Numbered from the stretch's first letter, positions 32,195-43,029 are shown. The stretch: 64,000 nt of DNA from Cristatella mucedo (GCA_009760855.2 WPIO01000001.1:3432001-3496000); one strand, 5' to 3'. The notes: generated by a model from the letters alone, not told the origin. Made by a program: numbers and translations.

Positions 32195-35100
32195 CTGCAA
32201 GTGCCGTGAGCCGCGCTCGATGGCTGTCCGCAGGACTCGAGTGCTCGGCAGCGTGACCGACCGGCTCGGCTGTAGGCGCATGCCAGGCAAGCTGCGACCG
32301 ACTACGTACGACTGAACTGGCAAATGATCTTTGACAGGAAGCCTCCTTCCCCATCGTGGATTGCTATTAGCATTTGGCACAATGACTCGGTACAGCAATC
32401 TTTGGCACTTCGGGGGGGGGGAGGGGCTGGAACCCATGCTCAAGTGTTTAAAGGCTTTTCAACAAACGCAAGCACAGCCCCAAGTTTCCTGCTGCCAGCG
32501 GACGATAGTGCACTATTGCTGGTTCCTATGGCGGTGGTGGCACATCTAAGCTAAAGTGGCATTTGAGGTGGCATTTGAGGTGGCATTTGAGAAGTGTCAT
32601 CTGCAAGCAGTGAAGTGAAACTGAAAAGCAGTCTGAGACTGAAAATAAAGAAATTGAAGGCTTACTGACGGACTTGATTTGAAAAAGCTATGCAAGATAC
32701 AAAAGAGAAAGTGTGCTGTGTGTGTGTGTATGCGGGACCAGGTGTGAATGACATATAGTATAGTGGACTACTGCTACAGACCTGCCTGGGGGGGCACCCA
32801 AGCCTGCTGATATTAGGAGTGGGCTTTGTATCAGGATTGTAATTACAGCAAGAAAAACCTGTGCCTTTCAGCAGTGGGCATGCTGGTGATGTGACGTCAT
32901 TGGATTGTATTTATGCACTGGTAAAAAACAAGATTTGGCCCACTGATTAATGTGCTGGCCCCAAGGTGAATGACTTTGCTGACGGAGGTCTTGGGTTCGA
33001 GTCCATACCATATGTGAAGTGCCTGAATAGAGACTAGTTCTCTTAGGGCGCAATACAAATTAATATTTTTTTTATATTTTAAGATGTATACACCAGATTC
33101 CTGAAATAAATATAGCCTACCACTTCATGCTCAGGTAGTGGGTGGGTGCTCATACATAGCGGCAATAAGATTGGCTGCACCCACTCTAACTACGGCTGCC
33201 CGGTCAACGATTGCCATAGGCAATTTTAAAATCTACCAAGGGTCCAAATGAGTGAAAATAATGCCAAAATAAACACAACAGCCGGACACTATTTTTTTTA
33301 ATATGACAACCACACAACAGGTTAACTTGCTGATAAGCAATCATATCCTATTAGGGCTGGTTTGGACTCAACGAGTTTCAGAGTTACATTGGAGGGTATA
33401 GCATGCCGAACCGCTTGCAAGTTGTCCCCATAATTTGGTCGACGATGTGGTGTTACTGTCTAGATCTCTCAGGCGACACGGAACCTCCAATCTTCGGTTG
33501 CCCAGTGTCACTGTTGCCATGCCCACTAAAGGCTTACTTTGTGGGCTTTTGTCAATAGTTGAGCTATCTTTGCTACCCTTGCATTAAACCTGTTTTCGTT
33601 AAGCATTTGCCTCACCATCAGCTCCCTGAGGATTGTGCATCTGCTAAACTCGAGTGTTTTTGCATGGACTTGAGTGGGTGCGAAGCAGGCCGGAGAGTGC
33701 AAGAGGCACTCACATTTTCAGGAGCCGATCATCAGTCGTGTGAGCAGCCTGAATGCATCCAGACACAGGCTGGTTCTTCATCGCACCCCTGGCACAGACA
33801 TTTTCCGAACTGGACAGCTTTCTCATTAGTCCTCATATTCGGCGCGATCTCTCGGTTGCTAACCTTCCCAAGAGAGAAAGACCGTGGCAGGCCCCACACA
33901 ATATCCGTAAGGCAGGCCACCTGCTTGGCATCGACGTGTGGGAGCACGCCTACTACCTGCATTGCCATAGCTGCTAGCACTGCACAAAAGTATCGATACG
34001 GTCTGCCAGCTGCATCCAGGGTGTCTGCCTAATTTCCCCAGTTTGCTAGCGATTCAAGAACATGTGCACCTCCTTTTATAACAATGTTTGCAAGATAACC
34101 GGAATGTCTTGGCCATATTCAAAGGTACAATCATGGTACCGATTTGCTTTGCCAGCACATCTATCTAGCATTACTGTCTTGTAGGATACCCATGGGTAAG
34201 CAGAGTAATGTTTGCCAATGAAATCCAGAACCTCAATCTGCCATCGTTAACCAAGTATTCTGGTTGCTAAGGGGGCATCAACTAAAACTCACTTCCGGGT
34301 TTTATCTCCTTCAGTCCATTCCAGTTCAGTCCAAAAGTCGTCCTGAGCAATAAGTTGTGTGCAAAAATACTGCTTCTTAATGCCAATAAATGAAACAATA
34401 TTTGCTGGTATTTTATCGTCAATATACAGCAGTTCCAACAGCCACCGGCTGAGATATATCGACCATATTTACAGAGGGCTAAAAGTGGCAGAAATTATGG
34501 CAGCTAACATATATAAATATTCATTTGTATAGCACCCTAAGAGAATTTCAAGTCCGTCCAGATGTTTCATATATGCCACACGGCGTGAACCCACGACCTC
34601 GGTGGTCAATGCGAGCACCTTAACCCTGGGTCAAATCCGAGCGACCCCAGAAGTGAGGTAGGTAGTCTACTAATTAGAGCACTCTTTAGTCTGACACAGT
34701 ATACAGTGAGTTCCCTGTGAAATAATTTGCCTACATTCTTAGTAAGAGCCTAAAATTTTGCACACATCCCAAGCGGGGAAGGCAGGATTTCAAGTGGAGC
34801 ATTTTAGACGGACCTAACTTGTTCTGTACCCAACGTGCATGCATCACAAGTGGGCATTTAAGGACTTGTACTGTAGTCTCCATTACTGACAGCAGAACTG
34901 AGAAAAAAAGACTCGATGAGCTAACGAGTAGCAGCAGCAACAGAGTCTGTCTGGTAAGGGAAGAGTGTGGATTGGCAGCATGGCTGAACAAAAGTTTGCA
35001 TATTGAGCTGGTGCTGAGCACCCATCGCCGAGCACTTGGATGCTGCCCGGCGCACATTTAACGACCAATCTAGAAGCCACTATTGGGGCTCTAACTGCAG

Positions 35101-36874
35101 GCTTTGGTGCCAGTTTTTTTTTCGCTGACCGCTTGAGTCAAGTGCCGAGCTGGTTTGGTCTAGCGGTAAAGGTGCTCGCCCCGACCAAGGTCTGACTGAG
35201 GTCGTGGGCTCGAGCCCCGAGGTATATGTGAAGCGCCTGAATAGAGATTAAGTTCTCTTGGGGTGCTATATAAATGAATTATATATAAAAGTGTGCCAGT
35301 CCAGCTTGGGCAGAAGCAGGGAGTTAGCAAGATCATTAGGTCAGCAGCCATTGCCGTATGAAATTCTTATCGAATGCAACAGCTCACAATGCAAATGTGC
35401 AGTCTTCTGGATTAAGGGTGACACTACTCACGGCTGGCAAGTGGCCTCGCCCCTTGGCCCTGCCACCGATTATAGCCTAATTAGTGAGCAGCTATGAAGA
35501 GCTTGATCACCCACTATCTCCTCATCACTCTGCAACCACGAGCACTGATAAATAATAATACATTTGTTATAGCACCCCCAGAGAACTCAATCTCTTTTCA
35601 GGCACCTAAAATTTGCTGCAAAGGAGCTCTAATACATAACCAAGGAAAACCACCTTAACCAACAACCATTCTCAACTCGGTTAGGGCTGGACAGTCGACA
35701 TGTCCGAGTCCCAACCGTGGTGGCCTTTGGTTGAAACTGGCTTTCAGGGAGAGATCGGCTGAATGAAATGAACGTACCGAAGTCCACTTGGTGCAACGAA
35801 TCGTTTTCAGCACACACCGTTCGGAACGCTACAGCTTTGCATGCAGCAGGGGCGTGAGCCGCGTGGCGCTCTCACTACATTACTACCCCACGAATGCATG
35901 CATGCACACGAGCATGTCAGCTGCTTACTTACTAAAGAAACGCTCCATCTTGACAGTGGTTGCTGTACTAGCTGGCAGCACTAGACCATTAGACCAATCA
36001 ACGGATAGCAACGCTTAAGCTAAAAACCGGACACACTCGGTGCTGACAGGAGCGGCCGATGGTGGCAGGGGGAAGGGCAGCTTGGCTGCAGCAGCAGAGC
36101 ATGGTGGCTCACTCACCTGTAGTGGCCTGAAGTGGGTCCTGGTTGGCACACGAAACCAGCCTCAGCCTGCCCGTGGCCGGATTGTAGCCAAGCCACGCCC
36201 AACCAGATCCCTGAACGCCTAAAGCCACACCAGTGAACAGCTCCTTGAAGCGATCGAACGACCGGAAGTTTTCGAGAATGACCTCTCCTATCTCACCTGC
36301 CCGACAGGAAGAAAGCAAGAACGTTGATTGGGCAAAGGAGCAAAAGACCAGGAGGTGCCAAATAAGATGAAACCGGAGCCACGGCGGAGGACGCGCTGAG
36401 CCCAAGTCAGACCCTTAGCAACGCCGCCACCCTTCGGGGAAAGGTTCTCCCAGAAGATGCTGTGGTTGATATGACCTCCACCGTTGAAACGAATAGCAGG
36501 CTCTAGTGCTGCAGCAGCGCTGACGTTGCCTTAAATGAGAGATAAATCATTGCACTGATCCATTTTTAGCCCAGTGCTTGTACCGATGGAGGCAATAGCC
36601 ATAGCAGCAACGTCATAAGCATACAGTCGTGGTTACAACAGCTGTGAGCAGCAGCAGAGGCAGCAGCGATGGCGCATTACCAGCTGCTAAAGCTTCCTTG
36701 AGCTTGGCCTCTGCCACGTTTAGGTTGTTTACGTAAGCTGCGTGGTGCTTCTCATAATGAAGCTTCATTATATCGGCTGAGATGACAGGCGACAGAGCAT
36801 CATACGAGTAGGGCAGCTTGGGCAGCGTGTGAATGCCTCGGGCCACGGCCGACGCGGCCAGGCCAGCAACTCTC
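32043..36874 (-). CDS. SOD2: Mitochondrial manganese superoxide dismutase
   Basis: Converts superoxide to hydrogen peroxide and oxygen in the mitochondrial matrix. Exons 36874-36681, 36529-36413, 36296-36117 and 32194-32043 join in consistent phase. The mature N-terminus [15 protein letters not shown] follows an Ala/Arg-rich presequence end ([14 protein letters not shown]). Metal ligands are visible: His in [13 protein letters not shown], His in HINHSIFW, Asp and His in DVWEHAYY. The second-sphere Tyr (AAYVNNL) and Gln (ANQDPLQ) are those of the Mn, not Fe, type. The stop is TGA after RTARMEN. The first coding exon, with the start Met, is not certain (see the candidate at 40414-40466). Intron 4 (36116-32195) is 3.9 kb, full of SINEs, and carries an inverted copy of part of exon 5. 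Confidence 0.95.
32403..32412 (+). repeat. Poly(G) run and nearby 13-bp tandem
   Basis: A G10-type run at about 32402-32412. At 32553-32592, GGTGGCATTTGAG is repeated about three times. Confidence 0.7.
32931..33075 (+). mobile_element. SINE-B copy in SOD2 intron 4
   Basis: GATTTGGCCCACTGATTAATG replaces the A-box region in drifted form (first 20 shown in family comparison), followed by AAGGTGAATGACTTTGCTGA, GGTCTTGGGTTCGAGTCC (B box) and GTGCCTGAATAGAGACTAGT / TCTCTTAGGGCGC. It belongs to the subtype with the AAGGTGAATG segment. Confidence 0.75.
33909..33978 (+). pseudogene. Inverted partial copy of SOD2 exon 5
   Basis: Positions 33921-33961 are identical over 41 bases to the reverse complement of 32143-32183, i.e. 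to the coding strand of SOD2 exon 5, but lie in the opposite orientation inside SOD2 intron 4. The preceding GCAGGC also matches the exon's splice acceptor and first two bases, with a 6-base in-frame shortening (CAC in place of ATGGTGCCT). Read on the plus strand it gives [14 protein letters not shown], then diverges and stops at TAG 33975. No other SOD2 exon accompanies it, so it is a fragment, not a second gene. Confidence 0.9.
34497..34640 (-). mobile_element. SINE-B copy in SOD2 intron 4
   Basis: Minus strand: drifted A-box region, GGTCGTGGGTTCACGCCGTG (B-box region), then a decayed hairpin and AT tail. Confidence 0.7.
35148..35288 (+). mobile_element. SINE-B, best-preserved copy
   Basis: Head TGGTTTGGTCTAGCGGTAAA contains the A box, GTCGTGGGCTCGAGCCCCGA the B box, followed by GCGCCTGAATAGAGATTAAG TTCTCTTGGGGTGC and an AT-rich tail. 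I use it as the family reference. The terminal hairpin is nearly that of the L2 elements. It sits in SOD2 intron 4. Confidence 0.9.
35551..35640 (-). mobile_element. L2-like LINE 3' end
   Basis: Minus strand: TTTTAGGTGCCTGAAAAGAG, ATTGAGTTCTCTGGGGGTGC and an ATT tail. Strongly 5'-truncated insertion in SOD2 intron 4. Confidence 0.75.
36117..36296 (-). CDS. SOD2: SOD2 internal exon (third coding exon found)
   Basis: Acceptor CTGTCGGGCAG, donor GTGAGT, phases 1 and 1. It encodes the [10 protein letters not shown] helix and [13 protein letters not shown], then [11 protein letters not shown]. Confidence 0.94.
36413..36529 (-). CDS. SOD2: SOD2 internal exon (second coding exon found)
   Basis: Acceptor CATTTAAG. 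The donor is GTCTGA, which departs from the usual GTRAGT, but phase and homology fix it. It encodes [20 protein letters not shown] with the second metal His. Confidence 0.9.
36681..36874 (-). CDS. SOD2: SOD2 exon with mature N-terminus
   Basis: Acceptor TCTGCTGGCAG, donor GTAATG. It begins one base before AGA GTT GCT ([13 protein letters not shown]), the tail of a mitochondrial presequence, and carries the first metal-ligand helix. There is no in-frame ATG upstream within the exon, so a separate first exon is needed. Confidence 0.93.
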
Positions 36875-36998
36875 CTGCCAGCAGAAAATGTGCAGCGTTA
36901 TGCAAACCGGCACGGCAGGGCTTCGAACGACAATCCGTGTACAGGGGCACAAGAGCTCGGGTGCTATGATGCGTGGCATCGGCGTCAGACAGAAAAAT

Positions 36999-37169
36999 CC
37001 TAGCTGCTTAAACAGCCTCTTTTTGTATAGCGACAGAAAAACCTTGACCGCTGTCGCCACCGCTTGAAGTAGCAATAAAGGATCGCTCATTGCAGGAATC
37101 GAACCCACGACCTCGGGACCGAGGTCGTGAAAAGCAACTGCCTTACCCAGTGTGCCATCACGGCTCACC
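36999..37169 (-). mobile_element. SINE-A copy (tRNA-derived)
   Basis: Minus strand: GTGATGGCACACTGGGTAAG (A box), GAGGTCGTGGGTTCGATTCC (B box), GGCGATCC-like start of the body, ending CTGTTTAAGCAGCTAG. It lies between the SOD2 exon at 36874 and its presumed first exon. Confidence 0.85.
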
Positions 37170-37847
37170 AAAGACAGAAAAGGCGTCAGACAGAAGAGGC
37201 TTCCGACAGCAGATGCGTCAGACAGAAAAAGCGTTGTCGCAAAGTCGGCGTTCGTGCACACTCATCGATCACCTTAGGCCAACTTGGTTTTGCGCTCTGC
37301 CTACACCTTTCCCCTGCTAGTGCATGAGGGGAGGTCCAGAGGATGCTACCCGGCACTACAGAATTCTAGCCTGGCAGCTTGCTAAGAGAGCTACAGTTTC
37401 GCGCAGCTTCGGTCCTTGCAAAAAGTTCGAAGCCATTGATTCAGTTATCGCGCAAGCCGCTAGTTCGGGACCGATCTTAATAAAGGGAAACTAGTTAAAA
37501 TCCTGGCTCATAGCAATCGGGATAGATCCGTTGTACCAAGCATTCTCGCGGCTCTGTTATAGCACCACGACTAATCAAGAACCTCTACAAGCTATTGTGC
37601 CAGGCAATGCTGCATGTAGCAGCTGCAGCAGTGGCCAGCTGAAGGCAGCTGCAATTGCCTCTCTGCTGCCTCCCCTCCTCGGAGCACAATCAAGTACAGG
37701 TAAGATCCGATGGTGACGACTGCTTGTACAGAATCATAGCTCGTGTCATGAAGAATGCATCTGCCACCCACGACCTGGTCTGATAATGCTGGTGACTGAG
37801 ATACGGGAGACCTGCGACAGAGAGCAAGATATCAAAGTGGGCTTAAT

Positions 37848-38360
37848 GATAAAAATAACAATGCACTTGATTAAGCACCCTCAGAGAAATCAATCTCTTT
37901 CTAGGTGCTTTACATTTGCTGCAAAGGGAAACACGATTGAAATGGTGAGTAATATCATGCTAGATAAACAAAATGAATAACGTGGTTAGGGGTGACATGC
38001 ACAAGGTCAGCATGCAAGTGTGGTTATAAATGTGATCAAGTCAGGGGATGTTGTGACGCAAGTCGGGAGTGAGTTCCAGGCTTTGGGAGCATACGAACTA
38101 AATGCACGGTCTCTAAAGGATCTAAGGTTTGTACGAGGTATTAGTACATTTTTGGATTCTGAAAAGTGGGTGGTACGATGCTTGGCCTGGTGGGGGAGTA
38201 GATCTGCAGATAGGCTGGAGCCAAACAATGAAGTGACCTAAAAGTGAGGGACAAAACCTTGAAGTCGATCCGGTGCTTGACCAGTAGCCAGTGCAGGTCG
38301 GCAAGAAGTGGTGTGATGTGGCAACTGCGATGCTCACGACAGACAAGCCTAGGCTTGAGG
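37848..38360 (-). mobile_element. L2-like LINE, 3' fragment
   Basis: Minus strand: end of the reverse transcriptase ORF (LHWLLVKHRIDFKVLSLTF, APKAWNSLPTC), a short 3' UTR, the hairpin GCACCTAGAAAGAGATTGAT and a weak tail. Internal deletions remove part of the C-terminus and UTR. It ends upstream in unrelated sequence at about 38357. Confidence 0.85.
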
Positions 38361-38999
38361 GCACGACACATGGATCTTGCCATACTCGTCGAAGTTGAAC
38401 CCACAACCTCACCTCCGAAGACAGAGCCCTAGCTATAACAGCAGATCAGACTGCCAGATGTCATCGAAAAGGCTGCTTCGTGCATCTGAGGGAGAGAGAG
38501 AGCTGCAACCAGCGACTGGCTTGGCTATTTGGCTGCCCTGCCCTGCTCTGCACCTTCCAAGCTCATAGACTCCATGCTAGGTTGTTCGGCATCAACAGAT
38601 CGAAGCAGGCCACATTTGGTCAAGCAGAGTCGCGACCTTGCATCATTGTGCTTGCTAGGCTTCTGCTCCTTGCGAGACAGTTGGTTGAACTCGTGTGTAA
38701 AAGATAGTCTTCTCTGCTTTCTTTCTTTCGTTCTCTGCCACTGCCTGCCTCTCCCACCCCGGTTCTCTATTTAGCTGGAACTGCTCTTTCTCTCTTGCTC
38801 TGTCTCTCTGTCTCCCTCTCTCTTTTACTCTCTGGTGCAATTGACTTGACAATCGCTTGCCACATGGTCCTGGGCTACCCACGAAGGACATATGTAAATA
38901 ATGGTTTCTGACATAAGATGTTATTTAGTGCTTCAAGATATATTTTTTTCAAACTTAAAAAATGTTGAAAGACATTCAATTTATTTTCATTTTATTGAA

Positions 39000-39115
39000 C
39001 AGGTAAGTTTTAAGCTTCTTTATAAATGTCATGTCAGGGGATGTCGTGACGTCAGTCGGTAGTGAGTTCTAGGCTTTGGGAGCATATAACTAAAGGCACG
39101 GTCTCCTAAAGCTAA
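39000..39115 (-). mobile_element. L2-like LINE internal fragment
   Basis: The minus strand matches the APKAWNSL to LKTHL coding end of L2 (for instance CTCACTACCGACTGACGTCA). It lacks the 3' UTR and tail and is broken. Confidence 0.65.
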
Positions 39116-39669
39116 TTTGAGCAATCGATCTGATGAGCTGCAGCACACCCAAGCAACATCTGGATAAACGCCAGCCCAGCCCACACGAGGGCAAGCTGAG
39201 CAGGAGAACAACCACTCCCTGCTCCAGGGAGCTTCCCACAAGGCTGCCACTATCAACCTCGACAGCTCCACCGTTACACAAAGGATCACTGTGCATATGG
39301 CCGGTTTTTCGGCACACAGTGAATTGGCTCGAGTCCATGAGGAGTAGATGACAGCCAATTCCAAACTTAGTCTATCAGTACGTCTAGGCGCTGCAGCTTC
39401 GATGCCAGCCCACTCGTTATTCTACCCAAGGGAGGTTTTCTTCACATGAGGGTTTGCAGTAACTTGAGCATGACCTACATCAAGGAAAAGACTGTATCAT
39501 AAGACCAACATCAAGGGAAAATGCTGTAGCAGCAATCGGCATGTGGCCCTTCGCTAGGCTCCTTTGCACGGTCGCACACGATGGTGTTAGCACCACCAAC
39601 CACACACCTCGTAGGAAGCATGACAAACTGACACCTCCCATTAAAATAAGGTACTCGGCACGATCGATT

Positions 39670-39998
39670 AATATTAGTCTCCTGGAACTCCCTTCCGACT
39701 TGCATCACGACATCTCCTGACTTGACCACATTTAAAAAGAAACTTAAAATGCATCTATCTATGACAGCATTTGGTGGGTCCCAGTGATTCCACCTTTTAT
39801 GTGCTTATGCGTCGCATGCTGCCACTAACCACACTTGCATGCTGACCCTGTGCATGTCACCCCTAATCATGTTATTATCGTTGTTTATTGAGCACGCTAC
39901 CACTAATCATTCGATCGTGATTCCTTTGCAGCAAATGTAAAGTGTCCAGAAAGAGTTTGAGGTCTCTGAAGGCACTAAACCAAATGCATTATATTATT
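39670..39998 (+). mobile_element. L2-like LINE 3' end
   Basis: Begins in the coding end (TGGAACTCCCTTCCGACTTG), continues through a full-looking 3' UTR with CATGCTGCCACTAACCACAC, and ends with a mutated hairpin (AAAGTGTCCAGAAAGAGTTT) and ATT tail. Confidence 0.85.
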
Positions 39999-40104
39999 AC
40001 ATATTCGGCCGAAGGCTTCGATCCATCCATCTTTCCACTTCAACGATGGTTAGCAATCTAACGCATGCCGATGCGAAACCCGTGTACCGGTGTATATATT
40101 AATA

Positions 40105-40215
40105 AATATTTAATTCATCGTACGTATAGCACCCTAAGAGAACTTATTCTCCATCCGGGCGCTGTACACGCTGGCTCGAGTCCACAACTTTGGCGAGCAG
40201 CGCCCACGGGCAAAA
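40105..40215 (-). mobile_element. SINE-B fragment
   Basis: Minus strand: remnant B-box region (GTGGACTCGAGCCAGCG), GCGCCCGGATGGAGAATAAG TTCTCTTAGGGTGC and AT tail. The head is lost. Confidence 0.65.
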
Positions 40216-42089
40216 TCAGGGCGTGTCGTGCCCACTGCATCCCAAGAAAGATTAATAAAGGATTACTAAAACAAACATCAAACTGCTGGAGGCGATCATC
40301 ATAGAGCTAGAATGGAGCGGTCGCTTTGTTTCCAGCATTGGCAGAGCTCTCCGGCCAACACGAGCAGCTCCTGTCCTAGCTATTCGTACCACGGCTCACT
40401 GCCGCGTCCTCACAAACGAGAACGCCGTCGGTCGACGGCGCGGCGGCTACCGGGCGGCAGCTGCATGGTGGGACAGGGGGCAGCGCTCGAGTCCAGCCTT
40501 CACGGCTCCTGCTCAAGCAGAGCAGAAGGAGGGAGCGCGCGCAAGAAACGGCGGCTCGCGCTCGTCCGCGCTAGCGCCCACGCACGACCGCAAATGCGCG
40601 AGATTACCAGCACTGGCATTAGTTAGCCGAGAGGGGAAGCCCGAAACGAACGCCGCAAGTCGCCACGACGACGGGGGGCCCGCGGTCGCTGGTCGAAATG
40701 AATGCGCTGAGGAAAACGTGCGGAATGTGAGCTAAGCGGCGGCCGAGCGTCGGTGCGCCACAAATCCGCGCTCGTCAGGCATACGACCGCCGGCCGCAGC
40801 CCCGGTAGGTACGGGGCGGCGGGCTTGGCACGCCGTGCGGTCTGGCGGGGCGGCGCATTAGGCGTAAGGCGCAGCTGGCAGAACGCACTACGCGCCAGCC
40901 AGCGCGTCGTACGAAAGCAGGAGGCCGGAAACTAGCCACAAACACGACTGAGGCCGCTAGGTACGTGCATTTGAGAACCGCACGGTCCAAGACGCGCGAT
41001 ACCGGCAGCGCCGGCGCCCAACCCATGGAGGGTTACCCAGCACCGGATACCGGCTAACTCAGGTATGGACGAAACTTGTGGACTTCTGGCAGCTAGCGTT
41101 ACTCGGGATGATCAACAAGCAGCAAGATTGCACGCCACAGAGAGTGCACCAACCAACCTCAGCGAAAGCATTTGTTGCACGTCGCCCACAACGTAGACAA
41201 GCGAATATCAACGCAGGGCGAACGTCAACGCAGGACGCTAAACAAGGCGCCCTCTACCTTCGGGCGTGCGGTATGGAAGACCACGCGCCCGAACTTGTAC
41301 TAGTTGTACAAATATAATTAATAAAATAAATTTTACTAGTGGGTGTTTGCATATATTCTTGCTACTAAAATCGAGCAACCGTTAGTTTGCACGTGTGCTG
41401 GGGGCGGCACCTATCACCCTACACCGCAAGCCACGGCCAGGGTTGCGACTTGCGGCGTCCTGGCCTTCCGCTCGGCTGGGGCGGGGCGTGGGCGGGGGGG
41501 GCAGGGGTGGCGAGCCCTTGCTTTCCCCCTTCCCCGGAAAGCCAGCTTGGCCCGCGTCCCCAGAGCAAGCCGGTGCGCCAGCCTCAGCCCCCTCCCGCAA
41601 TACGAGTCAGCGCGGACCGTATACCGGCGAGTAATTGGACACCCGCCGTGACGAAAGCTCGCGAATTGGCTCCTCCCTCCCCCACCCCCCACCCCCAGTG
41701 CTCGCCGGCCACCCCAACCGCCGACCGGCACCCGACATCACCAAACAGCGGCCGCCGCAGAGCCAGCTTCCGCTATCCGTCCAGCACGTTTGGTCCCCGT
41801 GCATCTACTCTTAGCAGGTTTGCTACCGGCTGGGGCAGGTCGACCAACAGCCTCCTACCCCCTGGCGCAGACCGGCCGGAAGTTGGTTTTGGGTGCGTTC
41901 GGAACCCGCCGGCCGATCGCCTTCGCTGTCTCCCGAATGTAGCTTTTTGACAGACCCTTCAATTTGCTTATTCTTCAAGTTGAAGCGTGACAATGCTGGT
42001 TTTTCCATATAGCTAATGAAAAGTGCGTTCACGCGGAAAGGCAGCGGTTCTACGGCTAGACGTATTGTAAGCGGTTAGTCGTGCTTCAT
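40216..42089. other. CpG-rich region, possible promoter
   Basis: About 40380-41030 and 41390-41900 are strongly GC- and CpG-rich with long open frames on both strands, typical of composition rather than genes. I recognise no protein family. It is the most promoter-like region upstream of SOD2. Confidence 0.4.
40414..40466 (-). CDS. SOD2: Candidate first exon of SOD2
   Basis: An ATG in good context (CCCACCATGC) opens a short Arg-rich frame (MQLPPGSRRAVDRRRSR) ending at donor GTGAGG in phase 2, exactly the phase the SOD2 exon at 36874 requires. It sits in a CpG-rich region suitable for a promoter. Positive charge without many acids fits a mitochondrial presequence. This is phase-matching plus composition only; other starts are possible. 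Confidence 0.3.
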
Positions 42090-42165
42090 TTGCAGGGGCG
42101 AGCTGTAAATTGCCTGACAAGAGATTAAGTTCACTTAGAGCGGCATGCTAGAGACTTTTTATCGT
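42090..42165 (+). mobile_element. Degenerate L2/SINE-B tail
   Basis: GTAAATTGCCTGACAAGAGA TTAAGTTCACTTAGAGCGGC resembles the shared terminal hairpin with several changes. Confidence 0.5.
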
Positions 42166-42477
42166 CATTGTGATACTATAATTAGTAGTAGTATTAGTAT
42201 TATACTATTGTATATTATTGGTAGCTGGAAACTGGTCGAGTGTGTGTGACCCTGCTCGGTTCTTGTGGCGCGACGATCAAGCCCAAACCAGCGAGCCCGT
42301 TACCAAGGAAGATACCTCCATTTCCCTTGCTGCTCCCCATCTACATGTACGTAGCGCACATCTAGGAGTGCTTTCGGAGGCTAGTCGCTTGGATAAGTCT
42401 AATGCTCGTGAGATGAGCTAAGGTAGTACGCTGTGAAGCCAGAGACCGGCGTCTTTCCGATGGGTTGACCTGAGCAA

Positions 42478-42552
42478 GAGAAGCAAATTTAAAGCGACTG
42501 GAAAGAGATTGAGTTCTCTGAGGACGCTTTATTAAGTGTGTTATTGTTCTTA
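42478..42552 (+). mobile_element. L2-like LINE 3' end
   Basis: GCAAATTTAAAGCGACTGGA AAGAGATTGAGTTCTCTGAG and a short tail. It abuts an oppositely oriented L2 segment (next entry). Confidence 0.75.
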
Positions 42553-42870
42553 CAAGAGGACCTAAAGGTGTGTGACGGAACTTTTAAGTCGATACACTGC
42601 TTAATGGGGGAGACGTCGCAGATCAGTGTGAAGTGCTCTAACGACGTGGCTGTTGCGACGTTCGTGGCTGACAAGCCTGGCAGCCGAGTATTGCACTGAC
42701 TGTAAGCGTCTTGATGTACAGGCAGGAATACGTGCATGTAGTGAGTTACAGAAGTCTGTCTGGTCGAGGTATCACAAATGCGTGGACTATGGTTCGGCTG
42801 CGGTATCCTTATCTAAGCAGGTCCGAGTCTTTACATGGCACGTAGATGAAAGTATAGGTGTGTGCGCGTA
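42553..42870 (-). mobile_element. L2-like LINE internal fragment
   Basis: Minus-strand remains of the reverse transcriptase C-terminal region, matching 29270-29545 by eye (HTTLSKQ-type segment lost; LVCRERRS-like and KQCIDLKV segments readable). Diverged with stops. Confidence 0.7.
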
Positions 42871-43029
42871 TCTTCGTCACTAACTTGACGAATCGTATAA
42901 GATTGCGTGGGTGTTGTGGCAGATATGTCTATGGCCTCCAAGCCTGATGCAGCTGTCGGTGCACATGCGGTAGCCAACAGGCTCCGCCTCACGCAGCAAA
43001 GAGCAGATGAGAAGCCTTGCGGCGTTAGG

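Noticed and set aside
32006-32443. 145-codon minus-strand frame across the SOD2 last exon
   Set aside because: It is an out-of-frame reading of the exon and its flanks.
33559-34032. 157-codon plus-strand frame overlapping the inverted SOD2 fragment
   Set aside because: Part of it is the SOD2 fragment in another frame, the rest has no recognised family and no supporting splice context.
40312-40626. 104-codon plus-strand frame beginning MERSLCF
   Set aside because: GC-rich DNA with open frames on both strands; no family motif and no clear splice sites.
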